NCBI RefSeq assembly: GCF_016785085.1
Contig: NZ_JAENHO010000010.1
Coordinates: forward strand, 248,001-312,000
Length of the DNA stretch: 64,000 nucleotides
DNA from: Paractinoplanes lichenicola
GTDB taxonomy: Bacteria; Actinomycetota; Actinomycetes; Mycobacteriales; Micromonosporaceae
Direction: 5' to 3'
The notes under the pieces were generated by a model. The model ran no database searches. It was not told where the DNA came from and was given only the letters and a program-made list of their open reading frames with translations. Made by a program: the position numbers and the translations under genes. Shown here in pieces: positions 10,605 through 19,746 of this stretch. Within the stretch, counting starts at the first letter, position 1. Each line of letters opens with the position of its first letter.

Positions 10605-11090
10605 GTGGAGGGTTTGCGGCGGCGGTGCGAGGCGAGACTGCGCGGCATCCGCGTGCCCGACCCCTTCGATCTCGACGAGTTCTGCGCCCAGGTGTCGGCC
10701 CGCCGCGGCCGCCCGCTGATCCGTCAGGCGGTGCCCGGGCTGAGCGACGAGGCGCCCTGCGGCCTGTGGATCGGCACCGAGCGGGCCGATCACGTGTTCT
10801 TCGACCCGGGCACGTCGCCGCTGCACGCCGAGCACATCGTGCTGCATGAGCTCTCGCACATCCTCTGCGGACACTCGGGCTCCGACGCCGCGCTGGGCAC
10901 CCTCTTCCCCGATCTCGAGCCGGCCGCGGTCCGGCAGATGCTCGGCGAGAAGACGATGCTGGGCCGCGCGCGTTACACCGACGAGCAGGAGCGCGAGGCC
11001 GAGATGATGGCCTCGCTGATCCGCGGCCGCTCGGCCCGCCCGTCGCCCACCCCGCTCGGCCGCACGACGGATGCGCTGGGCCTGACGTAA
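10605..11090 (+). CDS. ParH-like HExxH metallopeptidase-type protein
   Basis: This protein of about 161 residues has the zinc-peptidase motif HELSHILCGH near residue 85 and a downstream EREAEMMA segment that could supply the third ligand. It resembles the ImmA/IrrE-like proteins called ParH in actinobacteria. These are usually encoded beside an XRE regulator, whose activity they may control by proteolysis. A TAGCGT element (10592-10597) lies 7 nt before GTG 10605, so I prefer this leaderless start to GTG 10596, which overlaps the -10. The stop TAA overlaps the ATG of the next gene, so the two are translationally coupled. Confidence 0.7.
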   Translation: MEGLRRRCEARLRGIRVPDPFDLDEFCAQVSARRGRPLIRQAVPGLSDEAPCGLWIGTERADHVFFDPGTSPLHAEHIVLHELSHILCGHSGSDAALGTLFPDLEPAAVRQMLGEKTMLGRARYTDEQEREAEMMASLIRGRSARPSPTPLGRTTDALGLT

Positions 11091-12199
11091 TGATCCTCTC
11101 CGCCGCCCTGCTGATACTGCTGTGGGGCCTGGCGGTGACGCGGCTGCCCGGAATCTGGCGAGACCGGCCGCAGCGCGCCCTCACCGCGGCCGTGATCGCC
11201 CTCGCCGTCTCGCGCACCGCGGCCTACCCGGACGTGGCCGACGATCTCGAGCAGCTGCGGGCGGGCGCGATCCAGCACCTGGCCGCGATGGTCGCCGCCT
11301 ACTTCCTGCTGCGGTTCCTGCTGCTGGTGACCAGCCGCGGCCTGCGCTGGCACGTCGCGTCGGGCGCCGTCGTGCTGGTGCTGCTGCTGATCGCGGCCGG
11401 GGCGGTGTTCGCCGGCCGCGGCCTGCTGAGCGGCGAGCTGTCCCCGGGCGCGGTGGCGTACTGGGTGGCGATCGACCTCTATGTCGGGGTGGCCCTGGCG
11501 GCGGCCGCGCGGTTCTTCTGGGCCATCGCGGCCGAGGTGCCCAAGCTGTGGTCGCGGACGGCGCTGCGGGCGCTCGCGGCGGGGGCCGGGCTGCTGGCGC
11601 TGGACGCGTTCTTCCGGGCGGTCGTGATGGTGATGCTGGGCGCGGGGGCCGTGGTCGACCTGGCCGCGCTCGACCCGCCGGCCGAGTTCGTGCAGGCCGC
11701 CAGCGCGCTGCTGATGGTCACGGGCGGGGCGGCGACCGCCTTTCCGCGGGCGCGCGCGGCCGTGGCGGCGTACCGGTCGCTGGTGGCACTGCGGCCGCTG
11801 TGGAAGGCCATGCGGGACACGTTCCCCGAGATCATCCTGTTCTCGCCGCGCCGGGCGATCGTCGAGCTGGCCGGCGTCGACGACGTGCACCTGCGGCTGT
11901 ATCGCCGGGTCATCGAGATCCGCGACGGCATGCTGGCGCTGCGCGGCTATCTGCCCGGCGCGGACGCCGGCGGCGGGCCCGAGGCCGAGGCGGTGCGGCT
12001 GGCCGGGGCGCTGCGGCGGCGGGCCGAGGGCGCCGAGCCGGCGGACGAAGCGGGGAGCTGGGCCGTCGTGGGGCCGGCGATGGCCGACGAGGTGGCCTGG
12101 CTCAGCCGCGTCAGCCGGGCGTACCGGAAGCTGGGGAAACGGCCCGTCAGCTGTCCGCCTGGCGCTCCGACTCCCAGACCTTCCGGATCAGCTCGTTGA
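11090..12199 (+). CDS. MAB_1171c-like membrane protein
   Basis: This 369-residue protein has about seven hydrophobic helices in its first 220 residues, beginning MILSAALLILLWG. A soluble C-terminal part of about 150 residues follows, with the motif VALRPLWKAMRDTFPEI, typical of actinobacterial proteins named MAB_1171c family putative transporters. A transported substrate has not been established, as far as I know. It overlaps the metallopeptidase stop by one base and its 3' end overlaps the convergent XRE gene by 53 bp. The recurrent metallopeptidase/membrane protein/XRE arrangement suggests a signalling module rather than a simple transporter. Confidence 0.7.
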   Translation: MILSAALLILLWGLAVTRLPGIWRDRPQRALTAAVIALAVSRTAAYPDVADDLEQLRAGAIQHLAAMVAAYFLLRFLLLVTSRGLRWHVASGAVVLVLLLIAAGAVFAGRGLLSGELSPGAVAYWVAIDLYVGVALAAAARFFWAIAAEVPKLWSRTALRALAAGAGLLALDAFFRAVVMVMLGAGAVVDLAALDPPAEFVQAASALLMVTGGAATAFPRARAAVAAYRSLVALRPLWKAMRDTFPEIILFSPRRAIVELAGVDDVHLRLYRRVIEIRDGMLALRGYLPGADAGGGPEAEAVRLAGALRRRAEGAEPADEAGSWAVVGPAMADEVAWLSRVSRAYRKLGKRPVSCPPGAPTPRPSGSAR

Positions 12200-12542
12200 T
12201 CAGATCTCGCCCCCGGGGCGAGACGTCGGCCGCCCGCATCGCGATCTCGGTGACGCCCGCGGCGCGGAACGTCTGCATCAGCTCAAGTTGATCGTCGATG
12301 CGCCGGGTCTGCTCGTCGTCTATGAAATAGGCCACGGGAACACCGAAGTAGGTGGCCAGCGCGGTCAGGTGCGCGACCGTCGGATTGTCGCGGCGGCCCG
12401 TGCGCAACTGCCAGATGTAGGTGTGCGAGATCGCCACGCCCTGGCCGGAGCGAACCGCTTCGGCCACGGCCATGTAGCTGGGTTCCGGCTTGTGCTGCTT
12501 GAAAAGCCGGTCCAGCTTGGCGGCGATGGAGAAGGCGCCCAC
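12147..12542 (-). CDS. XRE-family transcriptional regulator
   Basis: This 131-residue protein has an N-terminal helix-turn-helix (VAISHTYIWQLRTGRRDNPTVAHLTALATYFGVPVAYF, in two parts) and a C-terminal helical segment of the type seen in actinobacterial XRE regulators next to ParH-like proteins. GTG at 12542 was chosen because GGAGGAGGG lies five bases upstream and the family homology starts there; an upstream ATG at 12605 would add a basic low-complexity leader. It is divergent from the P450 gene across 160 bp and convergent with the membrane protein gene. It probably regulates the module and perhaps the P450; no operator is obvious. Confidence 0.78.
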   Translation of the reverse strand: MGAFSIAAKLDRLFKQHKPEPSYMAVAEAVRSGQGVAISHTYIWQLRTGRRDNPTVAHLTALATYFGVPVAYFIDDEQTRRIDDQLELMQTFRAAGVTEIAMRAADVSPRGRDLINELIRKVWESERQADS

Positions 12543-12690
12543 CCACGCCCTCCTCCCCCGACGGTGGCGTCCATGAGCAGGAGCGCGAACCGCGCTCGTG
12601 CACATCCCCCGATGTAGGACGCCATAAACTGTGGTTGATGAACCGAGTGCAGCCTAGAACACGACACTCCTGCGCTCAAGCCCCAGCTTG

Positions 12691-12696
12691 TATGGT
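12691..12696 (+). promoter_or_regulatory. -10 element of leaderless P450 transcript
   Basis: TATGGT ends six bases before GTG 12703. With the usual 7-nt distance from the last T to the start point, transcription would begin on the start codon. No Shine-Dalgarno sequence is present, which fits a leaderless mRNA. Confidence 0.55.
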
Positions 12697-12702
12697 CAAG
12701 TT

Positions 12703-13908
12703 GTGGCGGACATTGTGGAAAGTCGCGAGGTTTCGGCACTCCTGCGGGACCTCACCACTGCGGCCGGGCGTCAAGATCCGTACGGTCACTACACGCGTCT
12801 TCGTGAGCTCGGCGCTTTCGTCCGCGCCGACGACGGCACCCTGATCGTGACCCGGTTCGCCGAGTGCGCGGCCGTCGCCCGCGATCACAAGCTCGGCAAG
12901 ATGCCGGTCGAGCTGCTGGCCCACGCCGGGCTGGCCGACTGGGCCGACCATCCCGCGCTCTACGGCTATTTCACGAGCCTGCTGGGCATCAACCCGCCCG
13001 ACCACACCCGGCTGCGGCGGCTGGTCAGCTCGAGCTTCACCGCCCGGCGGGTGCAGGCGCTGCGCCCGGCGACCGAGCGGATGATCGACGAGCTGATCGA
13101 CGAGATGGACGGGGCGGCCGACTTCGTCGCGGCGTTCGCATTCCCGCTGCCCTGCAACGTGATCAGCGAGCTGCTCGGCATCCCGCCGGCCGACCGCGCC
13201 CAGTTCCAGCATCTGGTGCAGGACTGGTCGGCCGTGCTCGACGACATCACGCCCGAGGTGCTCTCCAAGGCCAACCCCGCGGCCAAGGCCGTACGGGAAT
13301 ATCTGGCCGCCCTGGCCGCCGAGCGTCGCCGGCAGCCGCGGGAGGACCTGATGAGCGCCCTGGTCGGGCACGAGGAGGCGGGCGACCGGCTGACCGAGGA
13401 CGAGCTGCTGACGATGGCCGGGCTGCTGTTCGCGGCGGGCTTCGAGACCACCACCAACCTGCTCGCCAACGGCCTGGTGGCGCTGCTGGAGCATCCGGAG
13501 CAGCGGCCCGCCCTGGTCGCCGACCCGGCCTCGGCGGTGCAGGAGCTGCTGCGCTACGACTCGCCGGTGCAGAACATCGACCGTACGGCGCTGGAGACGA
13601 CGACGGTGGCCGGGGTGACCTTCGAGCCCGGCGACCGGATCGTGGCCTACACCGGCTCGGCCAACCGCGACGCCCGGCGCTTCCCCGACCCCGACCGGCT
13701 CGATCTGGGGCGGGGCGACAACACGTCGCTGTCGTTCGGCGGGGGCATGCACTACTGCCTGGGCGCGCCGATGGCCAAGCTGGAGGCGGAGATCGCTTTT
13801 CCGCGGCTCTTCGAGCGGCTGCCGGGGCTCGGACTGGCCGACGGGGCACAGCGGCGGGACAGCCTGACCATCCGGGGCTTCGACGTGCTGCCGGTGGTCA
13901 CCCAATAA
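12703..13908 (+). CDS. Cytochrome P450
   Basis: This soluble bacterial class I P450 of about 401 residues is a heme monooxygenase taking electrons from a ferredoxin. Key motifs are the I-helix AAGFETTTNLL (oxygen activation), the K-helix QELLRY (ExxR), and the heme-ligand loop FGGGMHYCLGAP with the proximal cysteine. The substrate-contact motif GINPPDHTRLRRLVSSSF fits CYP105/107-like macrolide- or xenobiotic-type enzymes, but substrate cannot be predicted. GTG 12703 is preferred to an upstream TTG because of the leaderless -10 signal. No ferredoxin or biosynthetic genes are adjacent. It is divergent from the XRE regulator. Confidence 0.9.
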   Translation: MADIVESREVSALLRDLTTAAGRQDPYGHYTRLRELGAFVRADDGTLIVTRFAECAAVARDHKLGKMPVELLAHAGLADWADHPALYGYFTSLLGINPPDHTRLRRLVSSSFTARRVQALRPATERMIDELIDEMDGAADFVAAFAFPLPCNVISELLGIPPADRAQFQHLVQDWSAVLDDITPEVLSKANPAAKAVREYLAALAAERRRQPREDLMSALVGHEEAGDRLTEDELLTMAGLLFAAGFETTTNLLANGLVALLEHPEQRPALVADPASAVQELLRYDSPVQNIDRTALETTTVAGVTFEPGDRIVAYTGSANRDARRFPDPDRLDLGRGDNTSLSFGGGMHYCLGAPMAKLEAEIAFPRLFERLPGLGLADGAQRRDSLTIRGFDVLPVVTQ

Positions 13909-14000
13909 AGACGCCGCTGCGAATTCCACGGGGGAAGAACTCGCAACGGCGCACTCGGAACATTAGACGACACAGGGCCGTCGTGTCTATCCCGGGAGAG

Positions 14001-14681
14001 TCACGAGACTCGCTGGACGACGCTGCCGACGAGCCGCTGCCAGTCGGCGTCGAAGTTCGGCGAGGGGCTCGAGGTGTTCAGCCGATAGATCGCGTACGTG
14101 TCCACGAGCACCACGTTTCGGCTGTTCAGCACGGCTACGGCGGTGTCGGCCGTGCCCGGGTGGGCCGGGTCGTACTTCTTGTGCCGGATCACCACGAAGC
14201 CCTTCCAGCCCGACTCGTCGAGTGTCTTGATCGCGACGGTTTCGGTGTACGCCGGTTCGGACTTCTCGTCGTTGACGGTGGCCGGCACTGACACATTCGC
14301 CTGGCAGCCGTCGGCGACCGCCCGCAGCGCCGTCTGGGCCGCGGTGGCCAGCGTCTCGTCGCCGTAGACGAGCGCGGTCTGGTCGAGCGTCTGGGCGCCC
14401 TTCTGCCCCTCGTCCACGAAGGACGCGGCCACGACGTCACCACCGGGCGGCACGCTGGGGGCCGACGTCGTGCCGCCGCAGATGCTGACCAGCTGGTTGG
14501 GGTCGGCGCTGGTCTGCGGGGCGGCCCAGGTCGGGCCGATCTCATTGGCCTGCAGCAGGGCGCCGCGCATGGTCGTCGCGTTGATCAGCCCGGTCGGCTC
14601 GGGGGCCGGGTCGTCGTCGCCGGAGCAGCCGGCCACCAGCAGGAGGGCACAGGTCCCGATCACCACAGCGCGCGCGAACAT
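14001..14681 (-). CDS. Secreted lipoprotein, PknH-sensor-like
   Basis: This 226-residue protein starts with a signal peptide ending in the lipobox VAGC, followed by an acidic/proline linker. The mature part has cysteines in VSICGG and DGCQAN, in a layout reminiscent of the extracellular sensor domain of mycobacterial PknH and related lipoproteins; that resemblance is tentative. It would sit on the outer face of the membrane. The ATG at 14681 starts a normal signal peptide. The 92 bp between it and the P450 contain only an imperfect hairpin (about 13912-13954) that may terminate both genes. Confidence 0.65.
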   Translation of the reverse strand: MFARAVVIGTCALLLVAGCSGDDDPAPEPTGLINATTMRGALLQANEIGPTWAAPQTSADPNQLVSICGGTTSAPSVPPGGDVVAASFVDEGQKGAQTLDQTALVYGDETLATAAQTALRAVADGCQANVSVPATVNDEKSEPAYTETVAIKTLDESGWKGFVVIRHKKYDPAHPGTADTAVAVLNSRNVVLVDTYAIYRLNTSSPSPNFDADWQRLVGSVVQRVS

Positions 14682-14799
14682 CGGGCCATAATCCCAGACC
14701 CGCGAGCCGGGCCGAGGGCGGTGCCGGAACTACTACGGGACCGATCGACACCATCGCGCTCAGTGAGCACTCGGGTTAGGTTGTCGGGAGGGAGGCTCC

Positions 14800-16248
14800 A
14801 TGGCTGACATCGACGCGCTCGCCCGGCGGCTGCGGTCCGAGCTGGGCCCCGAGCAGGTCATCACCGACCGGCAGGAGCTGCGGACGTACGAGTGCGACGG
14901 CCTGGCCCACTACAAGGTCGTCCCGGCCGTGGTCGCCCTCCCCCACACCGCGGCCCAGGTCGCGGCCGTCGTACGGGCGTGTGTGGCCGCGGGGGTGCCG
15001 TTCGTGGCCCGCGGCTCGGGCACCGGCCTCTCCGGCGGGGCGCTCCCCCACGCCGAGGGCGTGCTGATCGTCACCGCGCAGATGCGCCGCATCCTGGAGG
15101 TCGCGGCGCAGGACGAGCGGGCCGTGGTCGAGCCCGGAGTGATCAACCTGCACGTCACGAAGGCGGCCACCCCGCACGGCTACTACTACGCGCCCGACCC
15201 GTCGAGCCAGCAGATCTGCTCGATCGGCGGCAACGTGGCCGAGAACTCGGGCGGCGCGCACTGCCTCAAATACGGCTTCACCACCAACCACGTGACCGGG
15301 CTGCAGATCGTGGCGCCCGACGGCGAGCTCGTCCGGCTCGGCGGAAAGGCGCCCGACCCGCCCGGGTACGACCTGATGGGCGCGTTCGTCGGGTCGGAGG
15401 GCACGCTGGGGATCGCCACCGAGGTGACCGTCAAGCTGACCCGGCTGCCCGAGTCGGTGCGCACGCTGCTGGCCGCGTTCGGCAGCATCGACCAGGCCGG
15501 GGCGGCCACCTCGGCGATCATCGGGGCGGGCGTGGTGCCGGCCGCCATCGAGATGATGGACGCGCTGGCCATCGAGGCCGCCGAGGCCGCGGTCGCCTGC
15601 GGCTATCCGCCGGGCGCGGCGGCGGTGCTGATCGTCGAGCTGGACGGGCCCGCGGCCGAGGTCGAGGCGCAGTTCGAGCAGGTCACCGGGCTGTGCGAGG
15701 CGAACGGGGCGTTCGAGATCCGGATCGCGGCCGACGAGCTCGAGCGGGCTTTGTTCTGGAAGGGCCGCAAGTCGGCGTTCGCGGCCGTCGGGCGGATCAG
15801 CCCCGACTACATCGTGCAGGACGGCGTGATCCCGCGGACGGCGCTGCCCGAGGTGCTCAGGCGCATCTCGGAGATGGCCGAGTCGCACGGCGTACGGGTG
15901 GCCAATGTCTTTCACGCCGGGGACGGCAACCTGCATCCGCTCGTGCTGTTCGACGACGGCGTCGAGGGCGAGGCCGAGCGGGCCGAAACCGTGTCGGGCG
16001 CGATCATCGACCTCTGCATCGAATACGGCGGGTCGATCACGGGCGAGCACGGCGTGGGCATGGACAAGGCGAAATACATGCCGCGGATGTTCGGACCCGA
16101 CGACCTCGACACCATGCAACTGGTGCGCTGCGCCTTCGATCCGTCACACCTGTCCAACCCCGGCAAGATCTTTCCCACGCCGCGGTTGTGCGGCGAGAAG
16201 GCCGGCTCGGATCTGAGGGAGCGTTTCCCCGGCGTGGAGGTCTTCTGA
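14800..16248 (+). CDS. glcD: Glycolate oxidase FAD subunit
   Basis: This 482-residue flavoprotein oxidises glycolate (or D-lactate-like 2-hydroxy acids) to the 2-oxo acid. The N-terminal PCMH-type FAD domain shows PFVARGSGTGLSGGA and IGGNVAENSGGAHCLKYG. The C-terminal FAD-oxidase domain ends with ANVFHAGDGNLHPLVLFD and GGSITGEHGVGMDK, the classic GlcD signatures. A GGGAGGGAGG site precedes the ATG. It is the first gene of glcD-glcE-glcF, all overlapping by one base. No GlcC-type regulator or permease is adjacent. Confidence 0.93.
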   Translation: MADIDALARRLRSELGPEQVITDRQELRTYECDGLAHYKVVPAVVALPHTAAQVAAVVRACVAAGVPFVARGSGTGLSGGALPHAEGVLIVTAQMRRILEVAAQDERAVVEPGVINLHVTKAATPHGYYYAPDPSSQQICSIGGNVAENSGGAHCLKYGFTTNHVTGLQIVAPDGELVRLGGKAPDPPGYDLMGAFVGSEGTLGIATEVTVKLTRLPESVRTLLAAFGSIDQAGAATSAIIGAGVVPAAIEMMDALAIEAAEAAVACGYPPGAAAVLIVELDGPAAEVEAQFEQVTGLCEANGAFEIRIAADELERALFWKGRKSAFAAVGRISPDYIVQDGVIPRTALPEVLRRISEMAESHGVRVANVFHAGDGNLHPLVLFDDGVEGEAERAETVSGAIIDLCIEYGGSITGEHGVGMDKAKYMPRMFGPDDLDTMQLVRCAFDPSHLSNPGKIFPTPRLCGEKAGSDLRERFPGVEVF

Positions 16249-17360
16249 TGATCGAGGATCTCGCCCGCCCGGCGACCGGCGACGATCACGTCGGCGGAGT
16301 GCCGGCCCGCCTGGTCGCCGAGCCGGCCACGACCGAGGAGGCGGCCGCGGTGGTGGCCGCCGCCCGGGACCTGACAGTCGTGGTGCGGGGCGGCGGCACG
16401 AAGTTGCACTGGGGGCCGGCCCCGCGCTCGCTCGACCTGATCATCGACACGCGGCGGCTGAGCGGGATGGTCGAGCACGCCGCGGGCGACCTGATCACCG
16501 TGCTCCGGGCGGGCACGCCGCTCGACGGCCTCGAGCTGGGTGAGCAGCAGCTGGCCCTGGACCATCCGCCGGGGGCCACGGTCGGGGGCACGGTGGCGAC
16601 CGGGGCGAGCGGGCCGCGGCGCCTGCACTACGGCACCGCCCGCGACCTGCTGATCGGCATCACCGTCGTGCGGCCCGACGGCACGATTACCAGGGCGGGC
16701 GGCAAGGTCGTCAAGAACGTGGCGGGCTACGACCTGGGCAAGCTCTACACCGGGTCGTACGGGACCCTGGGGCTGATCACCGAGTGCGTGTTCCGCCTGC
16801 ATCCGCGGCCTGCGGCGCACGCGTACGTGCGGTCGACCGCCCCGGCCCGGGCGGTGCCGGCGATCCTGGCCGCCCGGGTGGCGCCGGCCGCGATCGAGGT
16901 CGACGCGGGCACGGGCGAGCTCGCCGTGCTGATCGAGGGCACCCCTGAGGGCGTACGGGAAAGGGCTGCTCTGGTCGAGAAGCTGCTCGCGGGTGAGATC
17001 GCCGAGCAGCCGCCGGGATGGTGGGGGTTGCCGCCGTGGGAGGCGGACGGGATCGGGATGAAGCTGTCGGTGCCCTTGTCGCAGGTGCCGGCGCTGGTCG
17101 ACACCGGGGCCAACGTGCGGGGGTCGGCCGGGACGGGGGTGCTTTACGCGGCGGCGCGCGACATCACCGAGGTCGAGCGGCTGCGGGCTTTGTGCGTGCG
17201 GGGTGGTGGGCACGCCGTTGTGCTGACGGCACCGGCTCCCGTTCGGGACATTCTGGACATGTGGGGGCCCGTGCCGGGGCTGGCTTTGATGCGGCGGGTC
17301 AAGGACCAATTCGATCCGGAACATAGATTCGCGCCCGGGCGATTTGTGGGAGGCATTTAG
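16248..17360 (+). CDS. glcE: Glycolate oxidase subunit GlcE
   Basis: This 370-residue FAD-binding subunit is homologous to the N-terminal half of GlcD. Motifs are VVVRGGGTKLHWG, the middle segment PPGATVGGTVATGASGPRR, and RAGGKVVKNVAGYDLGKLY, which is diagnostic for GlcE. It ends with the conserved FDPEHRFAPGRFVGGI. It forms the glycolate dehydrogenase complex with GlcD and GlcF at the inner membrane. The ATG overlaps the glcD stop (TGATG), showing translational coupling. Confidence 0.92.
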   Translation: MIEDLARPATGDDHVGGVPARLVAEPATTEEAAAVVAAARDLTVVVRGGGTKLHWGPAPRSLDLIIDTRRLSGMVEHAAGDLITVLRAGTPLDGLELGEQQLALDHPPGATVGGTVATGASGPRRLHYGTARDLLIGITVVRPDGTITRAGGKVVKNVAGYDLGKLYTGSYGTLGLITECVFRLHPRPAAHAYVRSTAPARAVPAILAARVAPAAIEVDAGTGELAVLIEGTPEGVRERAALVEKLLAGEIAEQPPGWWGLPPWEADGIGMKLSVPLSQVPALVDTGANVRGSAGTGVLYAAARDITEVERLRALCVRGGGHAVVLTAPAPVRDILDMWGPVPGLALMRRVKDQFDPEHRFAPGRFVGGI

Positions 17361-18742
17361 TGGTCGACGCTACGTGGGGAACCGGGGAGCCGCCGCGCGA
17401 TGTGCTCGGCCCGTTGGAGTCCGGGGCGTTCGACGACCAGCATCCGCCGCGAGCCGATCTGCTGGCGGATTGTGTGCACTGCGGTTTCTGCCTGACGACC
17501 TGCCCGACGTACGTGTTGTGGGGCGCCGAGGCCGATTCGCCGCGCGGGCGCATCTATCTGATGAACGAGGGGCTCAACGGGGAGCCGCTCAGCGATTCGA
17601 TGGTCTCCCACTTCGACAAATGCCTGGGCTGCATGTCGTGCGTGACCGCCTGCCCGTCCGGCGTGCAATACGACCGGCTCATCGAGGACACCCGGGCCCA
17701 GGTCGAACGCCGCTATTCGCGCGGACCGGCCGATTCCCTGCTGCGGAAAGCCATTTTCGCGGTCTTTCCCTATCCCCGGCGGCTGCGCCTGTTGCGCGGG
17801 CCGCTGCGCGCATATCAGAGCACCGGCCTGCAGAAGCTGGTGGCCCGCAGCGGATTGCTGAATCGGCTCGGGCCCACCTTGGCCACATTGGAATCGCTCG
17901 CGCCGCGGCTTCGTAAAGTGCCCGCGCCGCCGCGCCGGGTGGCGGCCCGAGGCACCCGCCGGGCCGTGGTCGGCATGCTGACCGGCTGCGTGCAGGGCGC
18001 ATTTTTCCCCGAGGTCAATTCGGCCACCGTACGCATTCTGGCCGCCGAAGGCTGCGACGTCGTGATCCCGCCCGGCCAGGGCTGCTGCGGCGCGCTGAGC
18101 GTGCACAACGGCCGCCGTGAGGAGGCCGTGGGATTCGCCCGCCGCCTGATCGACACGTTCGCCCGTACGGGCATGGACTATTTCGTCGTCAACGCGGCCG
18201 GCTGCGGCTCATCCCTCAAGGAATACGGCGAACTGCTGGCCGACGACCCGGTCTACGCACCCCGCGCGGCGGCTTTCTCGGCCAAGGTTCGCGACCTGGC
18301 GGAACTGCTCGACGAACTGGGCCCGGTGGCACCGAGGCATCCGCTGCCGATGACGGTGGCCTATCACGACGCCTGCCACCTGGGACACGCCCAGGGCATT
18401 CGCACCCAGCCCCGGGCTTTGCTGCGCGGCATCCCGCAACTGGAACTACGCGAAATCGCCGACCCCGAGCTGTGCTGCGGCTCGGCCGGCATCTGGAACA
18501 TTCTCAACCCCGTGCCGGCCGCCGAACTGGGCGACCGCAAGGCCGCCAACATCCTCGCCACGGGCGCATCGCTGCTGGTCACGGCGAACCCGGGCTGCAT
18601 GATGCAGGTGGCCGCCTCGCTCCGCCGCCAGGGCGCCCACCTCGCCATGGCCCACACGGCCCAGGTGCTGGACGCCTCAATCCGCGGCCCGGTCGCCGTG
18701 GCCGAGCTGCTGACCCTCTGGTCCGGCGACGCCAAGGCCTGA
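17360..18742 (+). CDS. glcF: Glycolate oxidase iron-sulfur subunit
   Basis: This 460-residue electron-transfer subunit has two ferredoxin-type [4Fe-4S] motifs, CVHCGFCLTTCP and CLGCMSCVTACP. Two CCG domains lie in the C-terminal half (GQGCCGALSVHNG and ELCCGSAGIWN). It passes electrons from the flavin subunits to the quinone pool. The GTG start overlaps the glcE stop by one base. The gene ends only 6 bp before the stop of a convergent membrane-protein gene, so no terminator separates them. Confidence 0.93.
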   Translation: MVDATWGTGEPPRDVLGPLESGAFDDQHPPRADLLADCVHCGFCLTTCPTYVLWGAEADSPRGRIYLMNEGLNGEPLSDSMVSHFDKCLGCMSCVTACPSGVQYDRLIEDTRAQVERRYSRGPADSLLRKAIFAVFPYPRRLRLLRGPLRAYQSTGLQKLVARSGLLNRLGPTLATLESLAPRLRKVPAPPRRVAARGTRRAVVGMLTGCVQGAFFPEVNSATVRILAAEGCDVVIPPGQGCCGALSVHNGRREEAVGFARRLIDTFARTGMDYFVVNAAGCGSSLKEYGELLADDPVYAPRAAAFSAKVRDLAELLDELGPVAPRHPLPMTVAYHDACHLGHAQGIRTQPRALLRGIPQLELREIADPELCCGSAGIWNILNPVPAAELGDRKAANILATGASLLVTANPGCMMQVAASLRRQGAHLAMAHTAQVLDASIRGPVAVAELLTLWSGDAKA

Positions 18743-18748
18743 CGTCGA

Positions 18749-19294
18749 CTATCCCGCGAACCGCACGGTCACCTTGGGATCCAACGACCGGCACGATGAG
18801 GGCAGCGGGCTTATCTTCCGGGCCTTCTTCTCGCGCGCGGCCTGCTCGCTCGCGGCAGCCAAAGCTTCGGAGCAAGCGCCATCCGCGGCCACCACCGAGA
18901 ATATTCTCGACTTTCCACGATCCGTGCTGTCGCCCAGGCTCTTCACGCCGGCCGTCCACCGTTTCCCGTCGACCACGATCGGCACGCCGTTGGCGATGTA
19001 ATAGGGCGATGTCGACTCCGGCCCGCGAGACACGAGCCACAACGAATGATCGCCGGGCAGGCCCTCAACTGTGCCCGAGAAGGTCAGATCGTCACCCGGG
19101 TTGATCGGTTTGCCACCGTGCTGGGTCTCGGAGACCGAGACCCGAACCTCGGCAGTCTTGTCGTCGTCAGACTTCCCGTACACCGTTATGAGGGTCGCGA
19201 TGATTCCGCCGATCGCGGTGACGACCGCGGCAATGATGGCACCGGTCGCCGCGTTGGAACGACCGTGGTCTTTCTGGCCCGTCGAGTTGCTCAT
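18749..19294 (-). CDS. Membrane-anchored hypothetical protein
   Basis: This 181-residue protein has one transmembrane helix at about residues 16-40 (ATGAIIAAVVTAIGGIIATL), then a charged linker and an extracytoplasmic domain of about 135 residues. The domain begins with a beta-rich segment (VSVSETQHGGKPINPGDDLTFSGT, in part) and contains two cysteines. I do not recognise the family. Topology is probably N-in, with the domain outside. No ribosome site stands out. Confidence 0.55.
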   Translation of the reverse strand: MSNSTGQKDHGRSNAATGAIIAAVVTAIGGIIATLITVYGKSDDDKTAEVRVSVSETQHGGKPINPGDDLTFSGTVEGLPGDHSLWLVSRGPESTSPYYIANGVPIVVDGKRWTAGVKSLGDSTDRGKSRIFSVVAADGACSEALAAASEQAAREKKARKISPLPSSCRSLDPKVTVRFAG

Positions 19295-19347
19295 GCGGGC
19301 AAGTGCACCGCGCGACCGTCAGCGGCACAGCACGCGAACGCGCCATT

Positions 19348-19722
19348 TCAGAGGCCGCGCTCGATGGTGCTTCGCTCGACGCAGAATTCGTTGCCTTCGG
19401 GGTCCTGCATGGTGACCCAGCCCAGGCCGTCGGGGGTGCGGTGGTCCTCGAAGAGTTTGGCGCCCAGGGTGGTCAGGCGGTCGACTTCCTCGTCGCGGGT
19501 GCGCTCGTCTGGCATCCAGTCGATGTGGAGGCGGTTCTTCACGGTCTTGGCCTCGGGCACCCGGATGAACAGCAGGCCGGGCACGGGGGCGGGGGCCTCG
19601 ATCAGCACCTCGTCGTCGCCGGGCTTGTCGTCGTCGCCCAGCGGCCAGCCGGTGACCGCGCTCCAGAAGCGGGCCAGCTCGTACGGCTCGGCACTGTCGA
19701 TCGTCAGGTGTCGCAGAATCAT
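19348..19722 (-). CDS. VOC family protein
   Basis: This 124-residue protein has the glyoxalase/bleomycin-resistance fold. It starts MILRHLTIDSAEPYELARFWSAVTGW and ends with VTMQDPEGNEFCVERS, both typical of actinobacterial VOC proteins of unknown substrate. The His near the N-terminus and Glu in NEFCVE could be metal ligands. ATG at 19722 was chosen because the domain begins there; the open frame continues upstream only as a shadow of the next gene. It is divergent from the nitroreductase gene, 24 bp apart. Confidence 0.75.
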   Translation of the reverse strand: MILRHLTIDSAEPYELARFWSAVTGWPLGDDDKPGDDEVLIEAPAPVPGLLFIRVPEAKTVKNRLHIDWMPDERTRDEEVDRLTTLGAKLFEDHRTPDGLGWVTMQDPEGNEFCVERSTIERGL

Positions 19723-19746
19723 GGCCAAACCATAAAGGGGGACGGG

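Noticed and set aside
12703..13908. Specialised-metabolite cluster around the P450
   Set aside because: No synthase, ferredoxin or tailoring genes lie around it; neighbours are a regulator module, a lipoprotein and glycolate oxidase.
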